A stretch of DNA of 56,206 nt from Gemmatimonadota bacterium (GCA_022340865.1 JAJDNC010000059.1:1-56206), one strand, 5' to 3'. Shown: positions 26,295 to 37,065, counted from the first letter of the stretch. Made by a program: numbers and translations. Notes: generated by a model not told the origin, from the sequence alone.

Positions 26295-27892
26295 AAGACG
26301 ACGTGGTGCTGATCTCGACCCACGACCTGGCACGGGCGGGCGCGCTGCGCGACGCCTTCGGGAAGGCGGGGTACGGCACGGACCTGGTCACGCCGACCGA
26401 GGATCTGTCCGCCGGGGCGGGGGTGCTACTCGTGCTCACCGGAGGCGTCGAGGAGGGAGGTGGCCCCCTCGCCCGCCAGGCGCGGGACAAGCTCGAGATC
26501 CCCGTCTTCGCGGTTGCCCCGGGTGAGGTTCTGCCGGCGGTGCGGCCCGGCTTCGACGAGCTCTTCGCCCGCACCACTCCCGCGGAGGACATCGCCGCCG
26601 TGGGGCGCATGGCCATCGAGCGCCGTCGCCTCCAGCGCATCACGGGAATCGTGGGCGAGACCGATGCCATACGTGAGGCCCTCGAGCGGGTCGTCCAGAT
26701 CGCACCCGTCGCGGCTACGGTGCTCGTCACCGGCGAGTCGGGCACCGGGAAGGAGCTGGTGGCCCGGGGCATCCACGCGTTGTCGCCGAGGCGGCACAAG
26801 CCGTTCATCGCGGTGAACGTGGCCGCGCTCTCGGAGACGCTCCTGGAGTCCGAGCTGTTCGGCCACGAGAAGGGTGCGTTCACGGGAGCCATCGATGCCC
26901 GCCGCGGTCTGTTCGAGCTGGCGGACGGCGGAACGATCTTCCTGGACGAGATCGGCGAGATGCCCCTGGCCACCCAGACCAAGGTCCTGCGGGTGCTGGA
27001 GCAGCGTGAGTTCCATCGGGTCGGCGGCGAGAAGACCCTGCGCGTGGACGTGCGCATCGTCGCCGCCACCAATCAGGACCTGCGCCAGCTCGTGGCCATC
27101 GGGGAGTTCCGCAGGGACCTCTACTTCCGCCTGAACGTGCTGCACATCGACCTGCCCGCCCTGAGGGAGCGCCGTGAGGACATCCCCCGACTGGTGAACG
27201 AGTTCGTGCGGGACGCCTCGGAGCGCCACGATCGCCGGTTCCCCGGGATCTCTCCTGCGGCCATGGAGATCCTCAGGGACTACGCCTGGCCCGGGAACGT
27301 GAGGGAGCTCCGGAACCTGGTGGAGTCCATGGTGGTGCTCGCTCCGAACCGGCCCATCGAGCCCGGAGACATCCCGTCCGAGGTGCGGGGGGCACGGGGT
27401 CCGACGCTTCTGCCCGCGCCGGTTGGCCGGGCTCCGGCGCCCATGGCCGGGGGTCGGGACCTGCGCCCGGAGCTCGAGTTCATCTTCCGCACGCTGGTGG
27501 ACCTGCGTGTGGACATGGACGAGCTCCGCCGCCAGTTCGAGGCATACCGCCGGGAGACGGCGCTGGTGCCCCTCGACGTGGCGCTGCACTCCAAGGAGAT
27601 CCCGGTGCGCGACGTGGTGGTGGGTGCCTATACGCCCGGCGCCGTGCACGCCGTGGGGACGTCGGCGCACGACCTGGGGGAGGAGCCCGCCGGGGAGAGC
27701 CCGGCGCCCGATCCGGAGAGCGAGGGCGCGGTGGTCTTCCGACCGGGGATGACCATGGAGGAGATGGAGCGCGAGGCCATCCGCGTGGCCCTCGAGTCCG
27801 TGGGTGGAAACCGCCGGAAGGCGGCTGCGCTCCTCGGAATCGGCGAGCGGACCCTCTATCGCAAGATCGCCGGATACGAGCTGGACGTGTAG
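26291..27892 (+). CDS. Sigma-54 activator with degenerate receiver domain
   Basis: 533 residues. The first 110 resemble a receiver fold, but the strand that should end in the phosphoacceptor Asp reads VLLVLTGG, so phosphorylation is unlikely. The AAA+ domain has Walker A GESGTGKE (148-155), GAFTGA (195-200) and Walker B GGTIFLDE (213-220), all intact, so sigma-54 contact and ATP hydrolysis should work. About 110 residues of unusual linker separate it from a C-terminal Fis-type helix-turn-helix ([21 protein letters not shown]). It is translationally coupled to mog. Its targets are unknown and no partner kinase is adjacent. Confidence 0.85.
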   Translation: MKDDVVLISTHDLARAGALRDAFGKAGYGTDLVTPTEDLSAGAGVLLVLTGGVEEGGGPLARQARDKLEIPVFAVAPGEVLPAVRPGFDELFARTTPAEDIAAVGRMAIERRRLQRITGIVGETDAIREALERVVQIAPVAATVLVTGESGTGKELVARGIHALSPRRHKPFIAVNVAALSETLLESELFGHEKGAFTGAIDARRGLFELADGGTIFLDEIGEMPLATQTKVLRVLEQREFHRVGGEKTLRVDVRIVAATNQDLRQLVAIGEFRRDLYFRLNVLHIDLPALRERREDIPRLVNEFVRDASERHDRRFPGISPAAMEILRDYAWPGNVRELRNLVESMVVLAPNRPIEPGDIPSEVRGARGPTLLPAPVGRAPAPMAGGRDLRPELEFIFRTLVDLRVDMDELRRQFEAYRRETALVPLDVALHSKEIPVRDVVVGAYTPGAVHAVGTSAHDLGEEPAGESPAPDPESEGAVVFRPGMTMEEMEREAIRVALESVGGNRRKAAALLGIGERTLYRKIAGYELDV

Positions 27893-28545
27893 CCGGACCG
27901 ACGAAGACCACCCCCGGCTGCTCTGGCCCGCGCGCGGGCGCGCTCCGCGCGCACCTGAGGCAGGATGGCGTTCCAGTCCGAGCTCTCCACCAGACCGTAC
28001 GTGACGACGAGGTCGGACTCCAGGTCCACGCCGCCCGCGAACGCGTACACGGCCATCTCCGGGTGCCGCTGCCGGAGCCTGCGCTGCTGCCACCCCGCGC
28101 TCACGGGCACGATGGCGGCCGGACGCATGCGCGCGCCTTTGGAGATGAGCTGGAGGTCCTCGGGCACGAAGGGCACGCCCGGGCTCTCCGAGTACGCGGA
28201 GACCAGGAAGAGCGAGACGGCGTCCGCACCCGAGCGCCGCAGGGCCTCGGGCCGGTACTGATCCGCGAGAGCCTCCAGGCGCCGGTACGTGTCGGGAGCG
28301 GTGACCCGGATCACCGACTCGTCCAGCGGCGTGACCTTGAGCTGAAGGTCGCCGCTGACGAGGTCGACGCTCACGTCGTTCTGGCGCAGGGTGCCGTACC
28401 CGATGGGCGGGAGCTCCTGGGGAGCCGGCGCCTCCGGCTGTGAAGCCATGCCGGCGCACCCACCGGCCAGGACCAGCAGAGGCAGCAGAACCAGCGGAAG
28501 CGGAAGCCCCGGGCCGGAGCGCCGGCGGCCGCGGGCGGCGCTCAC
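27856..28545 (-). CDS. Putative lipoprotein
   Basis: 229 residues from a GTG start overlapping the engB stop. An Arg-rich n-region and Leu-rich core lead to the lipobox LAGGC (Cys30). A Pro-rich linker precedes a domain beginning [37 protein letters not shown]. The domain has alternating strands with no recognised catalytic motif. The C-terminus is Arg/Ala-rich and its last 11 codons overlap, tail to tail, the 3' end of the sigma-54 activator (37 nt). I do not recognise the family. It is last in the lon-engB-lipoprotein transcription unit. Confidence 0.7.
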   Translation of the reverse strand: MSAARGRRRSGPGLPLPLVLLPLLVLAGGCAGMASQPEAPAPQELPPIGYGTLRQNDVSVDLVSGDLQLKVTPLDESVIRVTAPDTYRRLEALADQYRPEALRRSGADAVSLFLVSAYSESPGVPFVPEDLQLISKGARMRPAAIVPVSAGWQQRRLRQRHPEMAVYAFAGGVDLESDLVVTYGLVESSDWNAILPQVRAERARARARAAGGGLRRSGYTSSSYPAILR

Positions 28546-29180
28546 TCCGTGCCTCCCCCGTGCGCGATGCGCCCGCCGGACTCCCCGCCCAGAAGCTCCT
28601 CGAGGGCATCGAGGAGCTCGTCACGCCCCTCGCCGGTGCGCGCGGAGAACGGGACGATCTGCTCGGGGTCCACCTCCAGATCGTGCATGGCACGCGCCAC
28701 GGCCGTGGCGCGCTGGGAGCGCTTCAGCTTGTCCATTTTAGTGAGCACGATGAGAGCGGGGATGCCCAGTTCCGAGAGGTAGTGCACCATTCTGGTGTCG
28801 TGGTCGGTGGGCGCCAGGCGCGCGTCCACGAGGTGGACTACACCGCGCAGCGCTCCCGGCTCCGCCAGGTACCACTCGATGAGCACCCGCCACGCCTCCC
28901 GCACGGCCGCCGGGACCCTCGCGTACCCGTAACCCGGAAGGTCCACCAGGAAGAAGTGATCGTTCACGCGGTAGAAGTTCAGCGCCTGGGTCTTTCCCGG
29001 GCGTCCGGAGACGTGGGCGATCTTGTTTCGCGTACGCCGCAGCAGCGTGTTGATGAGCGACGACTTGCCGACGTTGGAACGACCGGAGAACGCGATCTGG
29101 GGCAGGTCGCCGGGGGCGCGGCCCCCCGGCTTGGCGACCGTTCCCGCGTACTCGACGGACCTGATCTTCATCCGCGTCAC
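28542..29180 (-). CDS. engB: Ribosome biogenesis GTPase EngB (YihA/YsxC)
   Basis: 212 residues. G1 is GRSNVGKSS, G3 DLPGYG, G4 TKMD and G5 SAR, in the order and context of the YihA/YsxC family, which acts in 50S assembly. GTG at 29180 overlaps the lon stop; an ATG three codons later (29171) begins MKIRS, like many family members, and is an equally good start. The placement directly after lon matches other bacteria (lon-ysxC). A Gly/Ser-rich tail ends the protein. Confidence 0.94.
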   Translation of the reverse strand: MTRMKIRSVEYAGTVAKPGGRAPGDLPQIAFSGRSNVGKSSLINTLLRRTRNKIAHVSGRPGKTQALNFYRVNDHFFLVDLPGYGYARVPAAVREAWRVLIEWYLAEPGALRGVVHLVDARLAPTDHDTRMVHYLSELGIPALIVLTKMDKLKRSQRATAVARAMHDLEVDPEQIVPFSARTGEGRDELLDALEELLGGESGGRIAHGGGTE

Positions 29181-31588
29181 CCGTGGGAGAGTGGCGCTCG
29201 GAGGTCGGGCGGAGGCACGCGGGGTACGTGACGCAGCGGGCTCCGGGACAACGCCGCCTCCATGACCTCGTCCATGGAGCGGACCAACGAGAAGCTCACC
29301 TGATCCCGCACCTCCGCCGGGAGCAGCTCGAGGTCGTTGGCGTTCGCCGCCGGCAGCACCACGGTGCGGATTCCGGCACGCAGGGCCGCCACGACCTTCT
29401 CCTTCACCCCACCCACGCCGAGGACCCGGCCCCGCAAGGTGATCTCACCGGTCATGGCCACGTCCGGACGCGTGGGCGTGTCGGTGAGCGCGGAGATGAG
29501 CGCCACGGCGATGGTGATGCCCGCCGACGGTCCGTCCTTGGGGGTGGCGCCCTCCGGAATGTGGATGTGGACGTCCACCTTCTCGTGGAAGTGGGGGGCG
29601 AGGCCCAGCATCTCTCCCCGGGAGCGCGCGTAGGTGACCGCGGCCTGCGCGGACTCCTTCATCACGTCGCCGAGGGTCCCCGTGAGGCGCAGGTTGCCGC
29701 TTCCGGGAACGATGGCCACCTCCACGTCCAGGACCTCGCCTCCGGCGGCCGTCCACGCCAATCCGTTGGCGATGCCGATGCGCTCGTTGGCCTGGTCCCG
29801 GTCCGGGGGTTGGTAGGGAGGGGGACCCAGCAGGTCGTGCAAGGCCTCGGGCGTCAGGTGTGCCGGGCCTTCGCCGCTCTCCGCCAGGCCGCGCGCCACC
29901 TTGCGCGCGATGCGCGAGAGCCGCCGGTCCAGCTCGCGGACGCCGGCCTCACGGGTGTAGCTGTCGATGATGCCGTCGACGGTCTCGGGGGCGAGGGTGA
30001 CGGCGTCGGGGGACAGGCCGTGGCGTGCCGCCTGGCGTGGCCACAGGAAGCGAACCGCGATCTCGTGCTTCTCGGTGTCCAGGTACCCGGGGAGCCGGAT
30101 GACCTCCATGCGGTCGCGGAGGGGCTCCGGGATGCCCTGGAGGGTGTTGGCCGTGGCGATGAAGAGCACGTCCGAGAGGTCGTACTCCAGCTCGAGGTAG
30201 TGATCCGTGAAGCTGTGGTTCTGCTCCGGATCGAGGACCTCGAGGAGCGCCGCTCCCGGGTCTCCGTGGAAGTCGTGGGCGAGCTTGTCCACCTCGTCGA
30301 GGAGGAAGACGGGGTTCACGGTGCCGCTGCGGCGCATGCCCTGCACGATGCGCCCCGGGAGCGCGCCCACGTAGGTCCGCCGGTGCCCGCGGATCTCCGC
30401 CTCGTCGCGGACGCCTCCGAGGCTCACCCGGACGAACTCCCTGCCCAGGGCTCCCGCGATGCTCCTCCCCAACGACGTCTTGCCGGTGCCGGGCGGGCCG
30501 ACGAGGCAGAGGATGGGGCCCCGCATCTCCTTCACCAGCGAGAGCACGGCGACGTGATCCAGGACGCGCTCCTTCACCTCGTTGAGGCCGAAGTGGTCGG
30601 CCTCCAGGATCTGCGAGGCGTGGCGCACGTCCAGGTTGTCCCGGGAGCGCGCGGCCCAGGGGAGCGCGAGGATCCAGTCCAGGTACGTACGGATGACGGC
30701 CGACTCCGGTGCCACCGGGTTCAAGCGGCGCAGGCGCGAGAGCTCCTTCTCGGCGCGGTCCCGCACGTGGGGTGGCAGGTCCGTGTGCTGCACCGCGTCG
30801 TCGAGCTCCAGCCACTCCTCCGCCTCCTCGGGCGGGGGCTCCTTCTGGATGGCGCGCAGTCCCGCTCCGAAATCCTTGGTGTCCTCGCCACCGAAGTGGA
30901 GCTGAATCTGTCGATCGAGCTTCGCCTCGATGCGCAGGATCTCCACCTCCCGGACCAGCATCTCCCTGAGCAGCTCCAGCTGCCGCTGCACCGCCGCGGC
31001 CTCCAGGAGCTCCTGCTTCTCCAGCGCCGGCAGGATCAGGTGCCCGGACACCAGATGCGCCAGACGCACGCGGTCCACCTCTGCGGAGAGCATCCCCGGA
31101 AGCTCGTCCGGGATGCGCTCGTGGAGCCGCGCATACTCCGCGTACAGCTTCCTCACGCGCGAAGCCTGTTCCGCCGCGGCTCCGGGGAGGGGGGCGTCAC
31201 GCTCCGTCTCCCGATCCACCAGGAGCTCCACGGAAGCGCGCAGGGCCTCCGTGGTGGTGTTCAGGCGCCGGATGCGTGCGCGACCCAGGCCCTCCAGCAC
31301 CACGCGGGCGGTGCCGTCCGGGAGGGTCGACACCTGGACCACCCTGGCCACGGACCCCACCCGGAACAGATCCTGGCCCCCCGGGTCGTCCACGGCCGGG
31401 TCCTTTTGAGCCACGAGGAGCACGAGACCGTCGGCGTCCCGGGATTCCTCCAGGGCGATCACGGACCGTGGCCGCCCGATGAGCAGGGGGAGAACCATGT
31501 ACGGGAAGAACACGAGGTCCCGAAGCGCGATCACCGGAAGGCGATCGGGCACGTCGACCTGGTCTTCTACCCGATGGAGGGTGGTCAT
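29177..31588 (-). CDS. lon: ATP-dependent protease Lon
   Basis: 803 residues from ATG 31588, which begins MTTLHR. The LON substrate-binding domain starts at LPVIALRDLVFFPYMVLPLL. The AAA+ domain has Walker A GPPGTGKTSLG and Walker B VFLLDEVDKL. The C-terminal protease has the Ser of PKDGPSAGITIA and the Lys of GVKEKVVAALRAGI, forming the Ser-Lys dyad. An in-frame upstream ATG at 31693 would add 35 residues unlike any Lon N-terminus; a GTG also lies just before the chosen ATG. Length is normal for LonA. Confidence 0.95.
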   Translation of the reverse strand: MTTLHRVEDQVDVPDRLPVIALRDLVFFPYMVLPLLIGRPRSVIALEESRDADGLVLLVAQKDPAVDDPGGQDLFRVGSVARVVQVSTLPDGTARVVLEGLGRARIRRLNTTTEALRASVELLVDRETERDAPLPGAAAEQASRVRKLYAEYARLHERIPDELPGMLSAEVDRVRLAHLVSGHLILPALEKQELLEAAAVQRQLELLREMLVREVEILRIEAKLDRQIQLHFGGEDTKDFGAGLRAIQKEPPPEEAEEWLELDDAVQHTDLPPHVRDRAEKELSRLRRLNPVAPESAVIRTYLDWILALPWAARSRDNLDVRHASQILEADHFGLNEVKERVLDHVAVLSLVKEMRGPILCLVGPPGTGKTSLGRSIAGALGREFVRVSLGGVRDEAEIRGHRRTYVGALPGRIVQGMRRSGTVNPVFLLDEVDKLAHDFHGDPGAALLEVLDPEQNHSFTDHYLELEYDLSDVLFIATANTLQGIPEPLRDRMEVIRLPGYLDTEKHEIAVRFLWPRQAARHGLSPDAVTLAPETVDGIIDSYTREAGVRELDRRLSRIARKVARGLAESGEGPAHLTPEALHDLLGPPPYQPPDRDQANERIGIANGLAWTAAGGEVLDVEVAIVPGSGNLRLTGTLGDVMKESAQAAVTYARSRGEMLGLAPHFHEKVDVHIHIPEGATPKDGPSAGITIAVALISALTDTPTRPDVAMTGEITLRGRVLGVGGVKEKVVAALRAGIRTVVLPAANANDLELLPAEVRDQVSFSLVRSMDEVMEAALSRSPLRHVPRVPPPDLRAPLSHG

Positions 31589-31649
31589 CACAGACGGATG
31601 AATGAAGGAGCGTGGCAGCGTCGGCGCCAATCCTACGCCCTGGACGGAC

Positions 31650-31691
31650 CTCTGAAAAGGAGCGCCCCCTCCGGCGGCGTGCCGAGGGGGC
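31650..31691 (-). terminator. Terminator after clpX
   Basis: Reading on the minus strand, GCCCCCTC (31691-31684) pairs with GAGGGGGC (31671-31664) across a 12-nt loop, followed by GCTCCTTTTC. The stem is 8 bp with a short T-run. It lies between clpX and lon and would separate the tig-clpP-clpX unit from lon. Confidence 0.5.
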
Positions 31692-31724
31692 AAGTGTCGT
31701 CTGGACGACTGGTTCCGCGTCGGC

Positions 31725-32960
<1,236 letters not shown>

Positions 32961-33067
32961 GTCGACCTCGCCTGGTCAGCTGTGCCCTGATCCTAAGCTA
33001 ACGCACCTCCGGGCCGGAGAGGCAACCTTCGCATGGCTCTCGGCCGCTCCCACCCTCCGGGCCCCCA

Positions 33068-33688
33068 TCAATCCTGCGCGTCCTTCGGCCTTCCGGTGTT
33101 CGGTACCGGCCCTTCGAGCACGCGGTCGATGATGCCGTACTCCATGGCCTCCTGCGGGCTCATGAACCGATCCCGGTCCACGTCCTCCGCGATGCGCTCC
33201 ACCGGCTGCCCCGTGTGCTTCGCAAGAATCTGGTTGAGCTGCTCGCGCAGGTGCAGGATCTCCTTGGCGGCGATCTCCACATCCGCCGCCGTCCCCTGGG
33301 ATCCTCCGGAGGGCTGGTGGATGAGGATGCGTGAGTTGGGCAGGGCGTTGCGCTTGCCCTTCTCTCCGGCGGTGAGGAGAACGGCGGCCATGGAGGCGCA
33401 CATCCCCACGCAGAACGTGGACACCGGCGCACGCAGGTGCTGCATCGTGTCGTAGATGGCCATCCCGGCGTACACGACTCCGCCGGGGGAGTTGATGTAC
33501 ATGTAGATGTCGCGCTCCGGATCCTCGGCATCGAGGAACAGGAGCTGGGCGACGATGATGTTGGCGACGTTGTCGTCGATGAGGCTCCCCAGGAACACGA
33601 TTCGGTCCATGAGGAGGCGGCTGAAGATGTCGTAGCTCCGCTCACCGCGGCTGGTGCGCTCGATGACGTACGGCGGATAGATCGGCAT
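33068..33688 (-). CDS. clpP: ClpP serine protease
   Basis: 206 residues with catalytic Ser99 (GMCASMAA), His124 ([10 protein letters not shown]) and Asp173 ([10 protein letters not shown]). The start [21 protein letters not shown] is typical and implies little or no propeptide. It assembles as a tetradecamer capped by ClpX. It lies 27 nt after tig, as in many bacteria where tig-clpP-clpX are one operon. Confidence 0.96.
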   Translation of the reverse strand: MPIYPPYVIERTSRGERSYDIFSRLLMDRIVFLGSLIDDNVANIIVAQLLFLDAEDPERDIYMYINSPGGVVYAGMAIYDTMQHLRAPVSTFCVGMCASMAAVLLTAGEKGKRNALPNSRILIHQPSGGSQGTAADVEIAAKEILHLREQLNQILAKHTGQPVERIAEDVDRDRFMSPQEAMEYGIIDRVLEGPVPNTGRPKDAQD

Positions 33689-33715
33689 GGATGCGTCTCG
33701 CTCGGCGGGCCGCGG

Positions 33716-34990
33716 TCAGGCGGCCGGGGTGTCAGTGATCGCGGATTGGCTCTTCAGGAAGTCGAACACCTTGCCCTCGGTGATCTCCCGCTCCAGGGTC
33801 TCGATACGTCCCGCCTTCTGCAGGTTCGCGTAGACCTCGGAGGCCGTGGTGTCGTTCTGGGCGGCGATCTCCTCGATGCGCTGGTCGATCTCCTCTTCGG
33901 TGGCGTGCAGCTGCTGGATCTGTGCGACCTTCTCGACGATGAGAAGCCGCTTCACCGCGCGCTCCGCCTCGGGCCGGATGCCGGCGAGGATCTCCTCCAG
34001 GCGCTCGGAGCTCAGTCCCTTCTGCTCGCCGATCACGGTGTTCGCGTATCGATCCACCATGGAGCGCGGCACGTCGAAGGGATTGGCTTCGATGAGCGAG
34101 TCGAGGAGCCGACCCCGGACGATGGACTCGGCTTGCTGCGCGCCGTCCTTCTCCAGGTCTTCCGTGATGCGGGCGCGCAGCTCGGCGAGGTTCTCGAAGG
34201 CCCCGGCCTGACGGGCCAGCGCGTCGTCCACGGGGGGCAGCTCCAGGGTCTTGCGCCCCAGGAGCGTGAGCTCGATGCGCTCCTCCTGGCCCCGACGCTT
34301 CTCCTCCGGGAAGTCGGTGGGGAAGGTCACGGAGAACTCCCCGGCGGTTCCCGGCTCCAGCGTCTTGATGGATGTCTCGACGTCGGGTATCGCGTCGCCG
34401 CGACCCAGGACGAACTCGTATTCCTTCCCCTCGGGAGAAGGGTTCGCTCCGTCCAGCCTGCGGATCCGCACGTTGACGAGGTCGCCGTCCGCCGGTCCTC
34501 CGGTCTCCACGGGCTGCCAGACGCCGTTCTGCTCCCGGATCCGCCCCATGATCTCGTCCACGTGGGCATCGGTCACCGTGGCCTGCGGCCGCTCGACGGC
34601 GAACCCGCCCAGGCGGCCGAGCTCGATCTCCGGCTGCACGTCGAAGGCGATGGCGAAGGTGAGATCCTGCTCGGGCTCGTAGGAGATCTTCTCCACCTCG
34701 CCCTCGCTGATGGGTCGCAGCTCCTCGATGGCCAGCGCTTCGCGGTACGCCTCGCCGATGAGCTTGTCCAAGGCCTCCTGACGCAACGCGCCGCTGAAGC
34801 GGCCCTCGATGACGTTGGTCGGGATCCTGCCCTTGCGGAACCCCTTCATCTTCACACGCGAAGCCAGCTTCTGGGCCGCCTTGCGCTCCTCCTCCTGAAC
34901 GATGGCCGCCGGCACCGTGACGCTCATGCGCCGGCGCCACTGCTCCTGCTCCTCTACCGTCACGTTGAGACGGGATCGGTCGATGCTCAT
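33716..34990 (-). CDS. tig: Trigger factor
   Basis: 424 residues from ATG 34990 (MSIDRSRLNVTVEEQEQW). The ribosome-binding N-domain contains VKMKGFRKGRIPTNVIEGRF, the family signature with the ribosome-docking loop. A divergent PPIase-like domain (about 150-245) and a helical C-terminal domain with VDRYANTVIGEQK follow. It is a ribosome-bound folding chaperone. An upstream in-frame start at 35077 was rejected because it runs into the tRNA gene and adds unrelated residues. Confidence 0.93.
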   Translation of the reverse strand: MSIDRSRLNVTVEEQEQWRRRMSVTVPAAIVQEEERKAAQKLASRVKMKGFRKGRIPTNVIEGRFSGALRQEALDKLIGEAYREALAIEELRPISEGEVEKISYEPEQDLTFAIAFDVQPEIELGRLGGFAVERPQATVTDAHVDEIMGRIREQNGVWQPVETGGPADGDLVNVRIRRLDGANPSPEGKEYEFVLGRGDAIPDVETSIKTLEPGTAGEFSVTFPTDFPEEKRRGQEERIELTLLGRKTLELPPVDDALARQAGAFENLAELRARITEDLEKDGAQQAESIVRGRLLDSLIEANPFDVPRSMVDRYANTVIGEQKGLSSERLEEILAGIRPEAERAVKRLLIVEKVAQIQQLHATEEEIDQRIEEIAAQNDTTASEVYANLQKAGRIETLEREITEGKVFDFLKSQSAITDTPAA

Positions 34991-35050
34991 GCCTTCATGT
35001 ACCCTGGACTGAGGAAAGGGTAGGGAAATCGTCCCTCGGACGCGCCCCGA

Positions 35051-35133
35051 TGCGAAAGGGGGGACTCGAACCCCCACGGCACGGGGCCACGAGATCCTAA
35101 GTCTCGCGCGTCTACCAGTTCCGCCACTTTCGC
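35051..35133 (-). tRNA. tRNA-Leu (anticodon UAG)
   Basis: An 83-nt class II tRNA. The acceptor stem GCGAAAG pairs with CTTTCGC; the anticodon stem CGAGA/TCTCG encloses CTTAGGA, giving anticodon TAG (reads CUN Leu). A long variable arm and the T-arm GGGGG-TTCGAGT-CCCCC follow. The discriminator base is A, correct for Leu. CCA is not encoded. It lies 60 nt before tig on the same strand. Confidence 0.96.
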
Positions 35134-35205
35134 AGTGCTGAAGAACCGCCGGCGAGCCGCACGCCGACCTTCACCGCGGCCGGTCGCCCCGCTCATGCCG
35201 CCCGG

Positions 35206-35235
35206 AAGATAAACCCCGCGGCCAAAGCCGTTCAA
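35206..35235 (-). promoter_or_regulatory. Promoter of tRNA-Leu / tig-clpPX
   Basis: On the minus strand, TTGAAC (35235-35230) is followed after 18 nt by TATCTT (35211-35206). Transcription would begin near 35199, about 66 nt before the tRNA. The -10 is identical to the one proposed at 55857-55862, which raises confidence in both. Nothing else is seen in 35134-35205. Confidence 0.5.
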
Positions 35236-35270
35236 CGCTGAAACTTCCGTGCACGTGCCGGTCGGCGAGG

Positions 35271-35308
35271 GAACGGGGCGCGGACCGCACCAGGCCCGCG
35301 CCCCGTTC
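35271..35308 (-). terminator. Perfect 13-bp hairpin after htrA
   Basis: GAACGGGGCGCGG (35271-35283) pairs perfectly with CCGCGCCCCGTTC (35296-35308) around a 12-nt loop. There is no T-run on either side. Being 34 nt beyond the htrA stop it probably ends or protects the htrA transcript, and it also separates htrA from the tRNA promoter. Confidence 0.45.
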
Positions 35309-35341
35309 AGGCTCGTATCCGTCGCCGTGTGGGTCGGGCGC

Positions 35342-36910
35342 TCAGCTCGGCATCCGGATGTTGATCACGCTCGCCACCCCCTGCCAATTCTCGAGGTGCA
35401 GAGACACGATGTCGCCTCCCTTGACCTTCTCGAGAGCGCGGCGCACCTCCACCGGCGTGCTCACCGGCGTGTCGTTGACCCTCAATAGCTTGAAGCCGAC
35501 GGGGACGTGCCGCTGGTCGGCGGGGCTGGCCTGGGCGACGGCGCTGATCACCACGCCGCCCGCCTTCTGGTATCCCAGACGCTGAGCGAGCTGGTCGTCC
35601 AGGGGCTGGACGTTGATACCCAACCGGTCCTCGGCGTGGACCTCGGCCGCGGCGGTCTTGGCCGTCCGGTCATTGATGGGCGCCTCACCCAGCTTGACGG
35701 TCACCTGGATGGGATTGTTCGCGTTCCCCTTGCGGTAGACCTCGAGCTTCAGCTGATCGCCGGGGTGGTGCTCGGCCACCCTGGCCTGCAGCTCCGATGC
35801 GTATCCCACCGGCTGGCCGTCGATGGCGACGATGACGTCCTCGGGCTCGAGCTTCCCGTCGGATGGGCCCTTCGGCGTGACGTCCTGCACCAGGACACCG
35901 GAGACCCTCGGAAGCTTGTACTTCTGGGCGTCCTCCGCGGCGACGTCGGCGATGTTGACGCCGATGAGCGGGCGTTGGACGTGGCCGTACTTCACCAGAT
36001 CCTCCATGACCCGCCGGGCGAGGTTGATGGGGATGGCGAAGCCGTAGCCCACGTAATACCCCGTGCGTGACGCGATGGCCGAGTTGATGCCCACCACCTG
36101 GCCGTCGAGGTCCACCATGGGTCCCCCCGAGTTGCCCGGATTGATGACCGCGTCGGTCTGGATGAAGTTCTCGATGGCGTACGGCGCCTTGCTCGGGCCG
36201 TACTTCGGATCGTTGTACAGCTCGTCCTGCAGCAACCCGAGGCCGCGCCCCCGAGCGCTGACGATCCCCGCCGTCACGGTGTAGTCGAGCTGCGTGGAGG
36301 AGCCGAATCCGGGGTTTCCGATGGCCAGCACCCACTCCCCGACCTTCACGTTGTCCGAGTTCCCCAGGCTCATGGTGGGGAGGGGCGTGCCCGCGTCGAT
36401 CTTGATCACCGCCACGTCCGTGTACGGGTCGGCGCCGATGACCTTGGCCTGGAAGTAACGGCGGTCGGGAAGGTAGACCAGAATCTGGTCGGCGCCCTCC
36501 ACCACGTGGTTGTTGGTGAGGATGTAGCCGTCGGGCGAGAAGATGAAGCCGCTGCCTCCGGCCAGCTGACCCTGCGAGGGCGGCGATTCGCCCTGGCCCT
36601 GCCCGCCTCGGGGTACGTCGAAGAAGCGCCGGAAGATATCGGGCACCTGCTGCTCGTCCGCTTGTGCGGGCAGACGACTCTGGATGCGCACCACCGCCGG
36701 CGTCACCGTGTGAGCGAGGTTCACGAAGGCGGCGCTCAGGTCCCGGGCAGGGGCCACCGCCGCCGGCGACACCTGCGGCGTGTCCTCTACGGTCGGCAGC
36801 GCGTAGGTCGAGCGGGTCCACCCCATTCCGCTGGCGAGGCCCAACCCGAACAGGAACGCCACGACCGTGTACAGCGCAATCTTGGCCTTGGCACGCAGGG
36901 GGTCGTACAT
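35342..36910 (-). CDS. Periplasmic serine protease HtrA/DegP family (Do-like)
   Basis: 522 residues. One N-terminal membrane segment (about 10-30) anchors or exports the protein. The trypsin-like domain has His135 (TNNHVVEG), Asp165 (DPYTDVAVIK) and Ser261 (NPGNSGGP). Two PDZ domains follow (about 310-400 and 425-520). A Gly/Gln-rich loop (about 100-118) matches the LA loop of DegP-type enzymes. AGGAG precedes the ATG by about five bases. It is expected to degrade or refold misfolded envelope proteins. DegP and DegS types cannot be told apart fully, but two PDZ domains favour DegP/DegQ. Confidence 0.92.
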   Translation of the reverse strand: MYDPLRAKAKIALYTVVAFLFGLGLASGMGWTRSTYALPTVEDTPQVSPAAVAPARDLSAAFVNLAHTVTPAVVRIQSRLPAQADEQQVPDIFRRFFDVPRGGQGQGESPPSQGQLAGGSGFIFSPDGYILTNNHVVEGADQILVYLPDRRYFQAKVIGADPYTDVAVIKIDAGTPLPTMSLGNSDNVKVGEWVLAIGNPGFGSSTQLDYTVTAGIVSARGRGLGLLQDELYNDPKYGPSKAPYAIENFIQTDAVINPGNSGGPMVDLDGQVVGINSAIASRTGYYVGYGFAIPINLARRVMEDLVKYGHVQRPLIGVNIADVAAEDAQKYKLPRVSGVLVQDVTPKGPSDGKLEPEDVIVAIDGQPVGYASELQARVAEHHPGDQLKLEVYRKGNANNPIQVTVKLGEAPINDRTAKTAAAEVHAEDRLGINVQPLDDQLAQRLGYQKAGGVVISAVAQASPADQRHVPVGFKLLRVNDTPVSTPVEVRRALEKVKGGDIVSLHLENWQGVASVINIRMPS

Positions 36911-37017
36911 TTTGGCTCCTCGGGGTTTCTGGCGATGAGCTGGGTCTGTTCCTGCTACACGCGTGGGGGAACGCGGATCCGACGGGTGGCGCGGGTTCTC
37001 GTGGCTTGGACGAAGGA

Positions 37018-37045
37018 CGGGGCCCGGGCAGTTGCCCGGACCCCG
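37018..37045 (-). terminator. Hairpin after dnaK
   Basis: CGGGG (37018-37022) and CCGGGC (37024-37029) pair with GCCCGG (37034-37039) and CCCCG (37041-37045), with one C-A mismatch and a tight loop. No T-run follows on the minus strand. It lies 20 nt past the dnaK stop, so an end-of-transcript role is likely. Confidence 0.4.
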
Positions 37046-37065
37046 ACAGCTGTGGATGACGGGCG

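Noticed and set aside
34987..35235. 82-residue minus-strand frame before tig
   Set aside because: It overlaps the whole tRNA-Leu gene, and residues such as the Arg-rich start carry no protein-like pattern.
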